This document shows positions 14,638-16,291 of a stretch of DNA of 16,291 nt, one piece after another (the stretch's first letter is position 1; the number at the start of each line of letters is the position of its first letter). The notes under the pieces were generated by a model that was not told the DNA's origin, searched no databases, and saw only the letters and a program-made list of their open reading frames with translations. The stretch is from Fusobacterium sp. (GTDB taxonomy: Bacteria; Fusobacteriota; Fusobacteriia; Fusobacteriales; Fusobacteriaceae). The stretch is from NCBI RefSeq assembly GCF_019012925.1, contig NZ_JAGIRL010000017.1, positions 1 to 16,291 of the forward strand, given 5' to 3'. The position numbers and the translations under genes are program-made.

Positions 14638-15834
14638 GTGAAATTCCAAAAAAGTAAAAAACAGTATATTTTAAAAAATAAAGATACTTCTATTCTTACT
14701 TTTGATTATGAAAAAATAGTAAAAATTCTATCTGATGTTGAAATTCCAAGTTATAGAATAAGACATATTAAAATTTTAGAACCTACTTTATTGCCAGCTG
14801 GTTATCCGAATACTATAGACTCGAATAAATTAAAAAAATGGATAGAGCATAGAGGTATTCCTAAAAATAGAAGATATAGAGAGCATATTTTAAAATTGAA
14901 TCCAATACTTCCTGAAGAACAATTTAATAATAATTTTATGAGCTATATAGATATTTCTTACGGATTATCTTTAAATGATTCCTATTGGATTATTCCTGAT
15001 GATGGGAATGAATATAAATGGGAAAATTATAATCTATATAAAAATAAATTCAGTGAAGTTAGATCTCTTATTGCTTTAGGAATCTTAGATTCAGTAGATT
15101 TAGATAAAATTAGACTTTCTCCTGAATATACAACTCATGGAATGTTAGCTAAATGTTGGACTCTTATTAACAATGAAATAGTTTTATTAAAAAGATCATC
15201 TAATCATTATGATAGAGAAGCCTTTGCTGAATATTATATGACTCAAATAGCAGAAATTATGGGGTTTGATCATGTAAAATATGATGTTATAAATTACCAT
15301 AAAAATATAGTCTCTCTTTGTCCTATATTTACAACAGAAGATGTTGGATTTATTCCTATTCATTATTGTATGGATCCAAAAGACACTATTAAAGAAGAAG
15401 CAAAATTATTAGAAAGTATTGTAAAAATATATGGAAAAGAAAAGTTAGAAGATTTAATGATTTTTGATTCGTTAATTTATAATACAGATAGACACTTAGG
15501 AAATTTTGGAATGTTAGTAGATAACAATACAAGAGAACTATTGGGTCCAGCACCTATATTTGATAATGGAAATTCTATTCTGTCTTTTTTAGATGATGAA
15601 ACTTCATTAGAAGGTATTTCTAGTTATCATATCTCTAGATTTAACTTAAGTTTTGATTTATTAACAGCATCTTTTGTACAGGAAAGACATAGAGAAGGGT
15701 TAGAAAAATTAAAAAATTTTAAATTTAAAAGACATAAAGAATACAATCTTTCAGAAAATTTATTGGAAAAGGGAGAAAAATTTATATCTGAAAGAGCCAA
15801 AATAGCTTTAAATAAATTAGAAAAAAAGCTTTAA
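14638..15834 (+). CDS. HipA-like Ser/Thr protein kinase, HipB-less
   Basis: A 398-residue protein with a HipA-like kinase fold in its C-terminal two thirds. Candidate elements: a nucleotide-binding stretch TTHGMLAKCW at 165-174, Lys185 (IVLLKRSS) as the ATP-contacting Lys, catalytic loop NTDRHLGN at 282-289 with Asp284 and Asn289, and the metal-binding segment IFDNGNS at 307-313 with Asp309. The N-terminal 110 residues are not the usual HipA N-lobe; they include a WIEHRGIPKNRR segment at 68-79 that I do not recognise. Start is GTG, supported by AGAGGTGA four bases upstream. There is no HipB-like helix-turn-helix antitoxin gene next to it; the partner is the upstream Fic gene. It could be a CtkA-like or phage/defence-type kinase rather than a classical toxin. 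Confidence 0.82.
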   Translation: MKFQKSKKQYILKNKDTSILTFDYEKIVKILSDVEIPSYRIRHIKILEPTLLPAGYPNTIDSNKLKKWIEHRGIPKNRRYREHILKLNPILPEEQFNNNFMSYIDISYGLSLNDSYWIIPDDGNEYKWENYNLYKNKFSEVRSLIALGILDSVDLDKIRLSPEYTTHGMLAKCWTLINNEIVLLKRSSNHYDREAFAEYYMTQIAEIMGFDHVKYDVINYHKNIVSLCPIFTTEDVGFIPIHYCMDPKDTIKEEAKLLESIVKIYGKEKLEDLMIFDSLIYNTDRHLGNFGMLVDNNTRELLGPAPIFDNGNSILSFLDDETSLEGISSYHISRFNLSFDLLTASFVQERHREGLEKLKNFKFKRHKEYNLSENLLEKGEKFISERAKIALNKLEKKL

Positions 15835-15891
15835 AAATATATAGAGAAAAATTATAAAAAAACAGAAAAATTCTAGAAGATTAAGAAAGTC

Positions 15892-15920
15892 TTGATTTAT
15901 CAAGGATAAAATGATATAAT
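15892..15920 (+). promoter_or_regulatory. Consensus-like promoter for a non-coding transcript
   Basis: TTGATT (15892-15897), a 17-bp spacer and TATAAT (15915-15920). The -35 box is inside a short palindrome (CTTGATTTATCAAG, 15891-15904). No credible coding start follows within a normal leader distance, so the transcript is probably a structured RNA or a long leader. Confidence 0.65.
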
Positions 15921-15925
15921 TAGGC

Positions 15926-16157
15926 TGAGAAAAGGGTAGATGGAGAAAGCCACTGAGTATTAGGTGATACCTACACCTGAACGCTGAATGAAGCACAAAC
16001 ACTGGAAATTGTCCATTTCAAGACTTATATACGCAACATAATAGTTGGGGGGATATGAGGGGCTTGGAAAAGGCTGAAAGGAAGAAAATAAGCCGTACAA
16101 TAATACTTCTTCAAAGGGAAACAAGCTGTACCAGCAGATTAATAGGTGAAATAAAAA
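15926..16157 (+). ncRNA. Probable structured RNA of unassigned class
   Basis: This stretch follows a strong promoter, has no convincing reading frame, and is much richer in G and in purine-rich blocks than the flanking AT-rich genes, which suggests selection on an RNA. Possible stems: GGCT 15923-15926 with AGCC 15948-15951; TTAGGTG 15960-15966 with CACCTGA 15974-15980 (7 bp, 7-nt loop); TGGA with TCCA around 16003-16015; GGCTT 16061-16065 with AAGCC 16090-16094; and GTACA 16095-16099 with TGTAC 16127-16131. I could not match it to RNase P RNA, tmRNA, SRP RNA, 6S RNA or the riboswitch classes I know. A guide-type RNA of a transposon (HEARO/omega-RNA) or a riboswitch leader cut off by the adjacent insertion sequence are possibilities only. 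Confidence 0.4.
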
Positions 16158-16291
16158 GGGGCTGTTGCAAACTTAATAGCTATATGTTTTAAAATTAGCT
16201 AAAGAGATTTTTTAATCTCTTTGGCTTTTTTATTTTTAAAATAAAAAAAGGTATAAAGTACTCGAAATTTTTTCAAATTTCTAATACAATA
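16158..16291. mobile_element. Probable terminal part of an insertion sequence
   Basis: GGGGCTGTTGCAAAC at 16158-16172 closely resembles the terminal inverted repeats common in IS1182-, IS5- and IS6-like elements, which often begin with a G-run followed by CTGTTGCAAA. It is followed by an outward-protecting hairpin and AT-rich DNA up to the window edge with no reading frame. The other end, the transposase and the target duplication lie outside, so family and orientation are undetermined. Confidence 0.45.
16197..16231 (+). terminator. Strong rho-independent terminator inside the putative IS end
   Basis: A 13-bp stem (AGCTAAAGAGATT at 16197-16209 with AATCTCTTTGGCT at 16214-16226, one mismatch-like wobble) has a TTTT loop and is followed by a T-tract on the plus strand. 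It would stop transcripts coming from the promoter at 15892-15920, giving an RNA of about 300 nt, and may protect the element from read-through. Confidence 0.8.

Noticed and set aside
15922..16000. TPP, cobalamin or M-box riboswitch
   Set aside because: Short look-alikes occur (GGCTGAGA; GCCACTG; TTAGGTGA with ACGCTG), but the remaining conserved blocks of each class are missing or out of order.
16055..16192. 45-codon ORF starting at an ATG after a G-run
   Set aside because: The G-run is too close to the ATG for normal spacing, the product has no recognisable features, and the frame crosses the putative IS end.
1..16291. CRISPR arrays, tRNA or rRNA genes
   Set aside because: No regularly spaced direct repeats and no tRNA- or rRNA-like conserved sequences were found on either strand by eye.

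Overview
The window looks like a chromosomal segment from a low-GC, strictly anaerobic, amino-acid- or peptide-fermenting bacterium. A Fusobacterium-like member of Fusobacteriota is my best guess, from the very AT-rich DNA, the style of the proteins and the soluble iron-sulfur redox enzymes. A low-GC clostridial host is the main alternative. I could not run a taxonomic search.

The core (218-11528, all minus strand) is an eleven-gene operon-like block. It has one strong sigma70-type promoter at the right end (TTGACA, 17 bp, TATTAT at 11652-11624) and a rho-independent terminator at the left end (151-187). In transcription order it encodes HdrB, HdrC and HdrA (electron-bifurcating heterodisulfide-reductase-like module); FlxD (MvhD-like), FlxC, FlxB and FlxA (NADH-oxidising module); an FrdB-like iron-sulfur protein; an FrdA-like fumarate reductase flavoprotein; a DcuC-type dicarboxylate transporter; and an M20 metallopeptidase. 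The flavoprotein keeps every catalytic residue expected of a fumarate reductase but lacks the His that binds FAD covalently. The FrdB-like protein carries two complete 4Fe-4S motifs where a quinone-linked enzyme would have one 4Fe-4S and one 3Fe-4S. No membrane anchor is encoded. The simplest reading is a soluble NADH-dependent, ferredoxin-reducing fumarate reductase: FlxABCD takes electrons from NADH, HdrA splits them, one branch reduces ferredoxin and the other passes through HdrBC to FrdBA and fumarate. DcuC would handle fumarate/succinate exchange. This is inference from gene order and motifs.

Right of the operon, 11820-12503 (minus) encodes a GntR/FCD regulator with its own perfect-stem terminator. 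Diverging from it is an M20D amidohydrolase (12732-13868, plus) with a perfect consensus promoter. The regulator is well placed to control both the amidohydrolase and the Hdr-Frd operon, whose promoter is overlaid by two AT-rich palindromes about 21 bp apart.

The right-hand end (13914-16291) is more AT-rich and accessory in character: a Fic-family protein and a HipA-like kinase in a tight pair, then a non-coding stretch with a consensus promoter and several possible stems (probable structured RNA of unassigned class), then what looks like the terminal repeat of an insertion sequence that runs off the window. The far left end holds only the first codons of another minus-strand gene.
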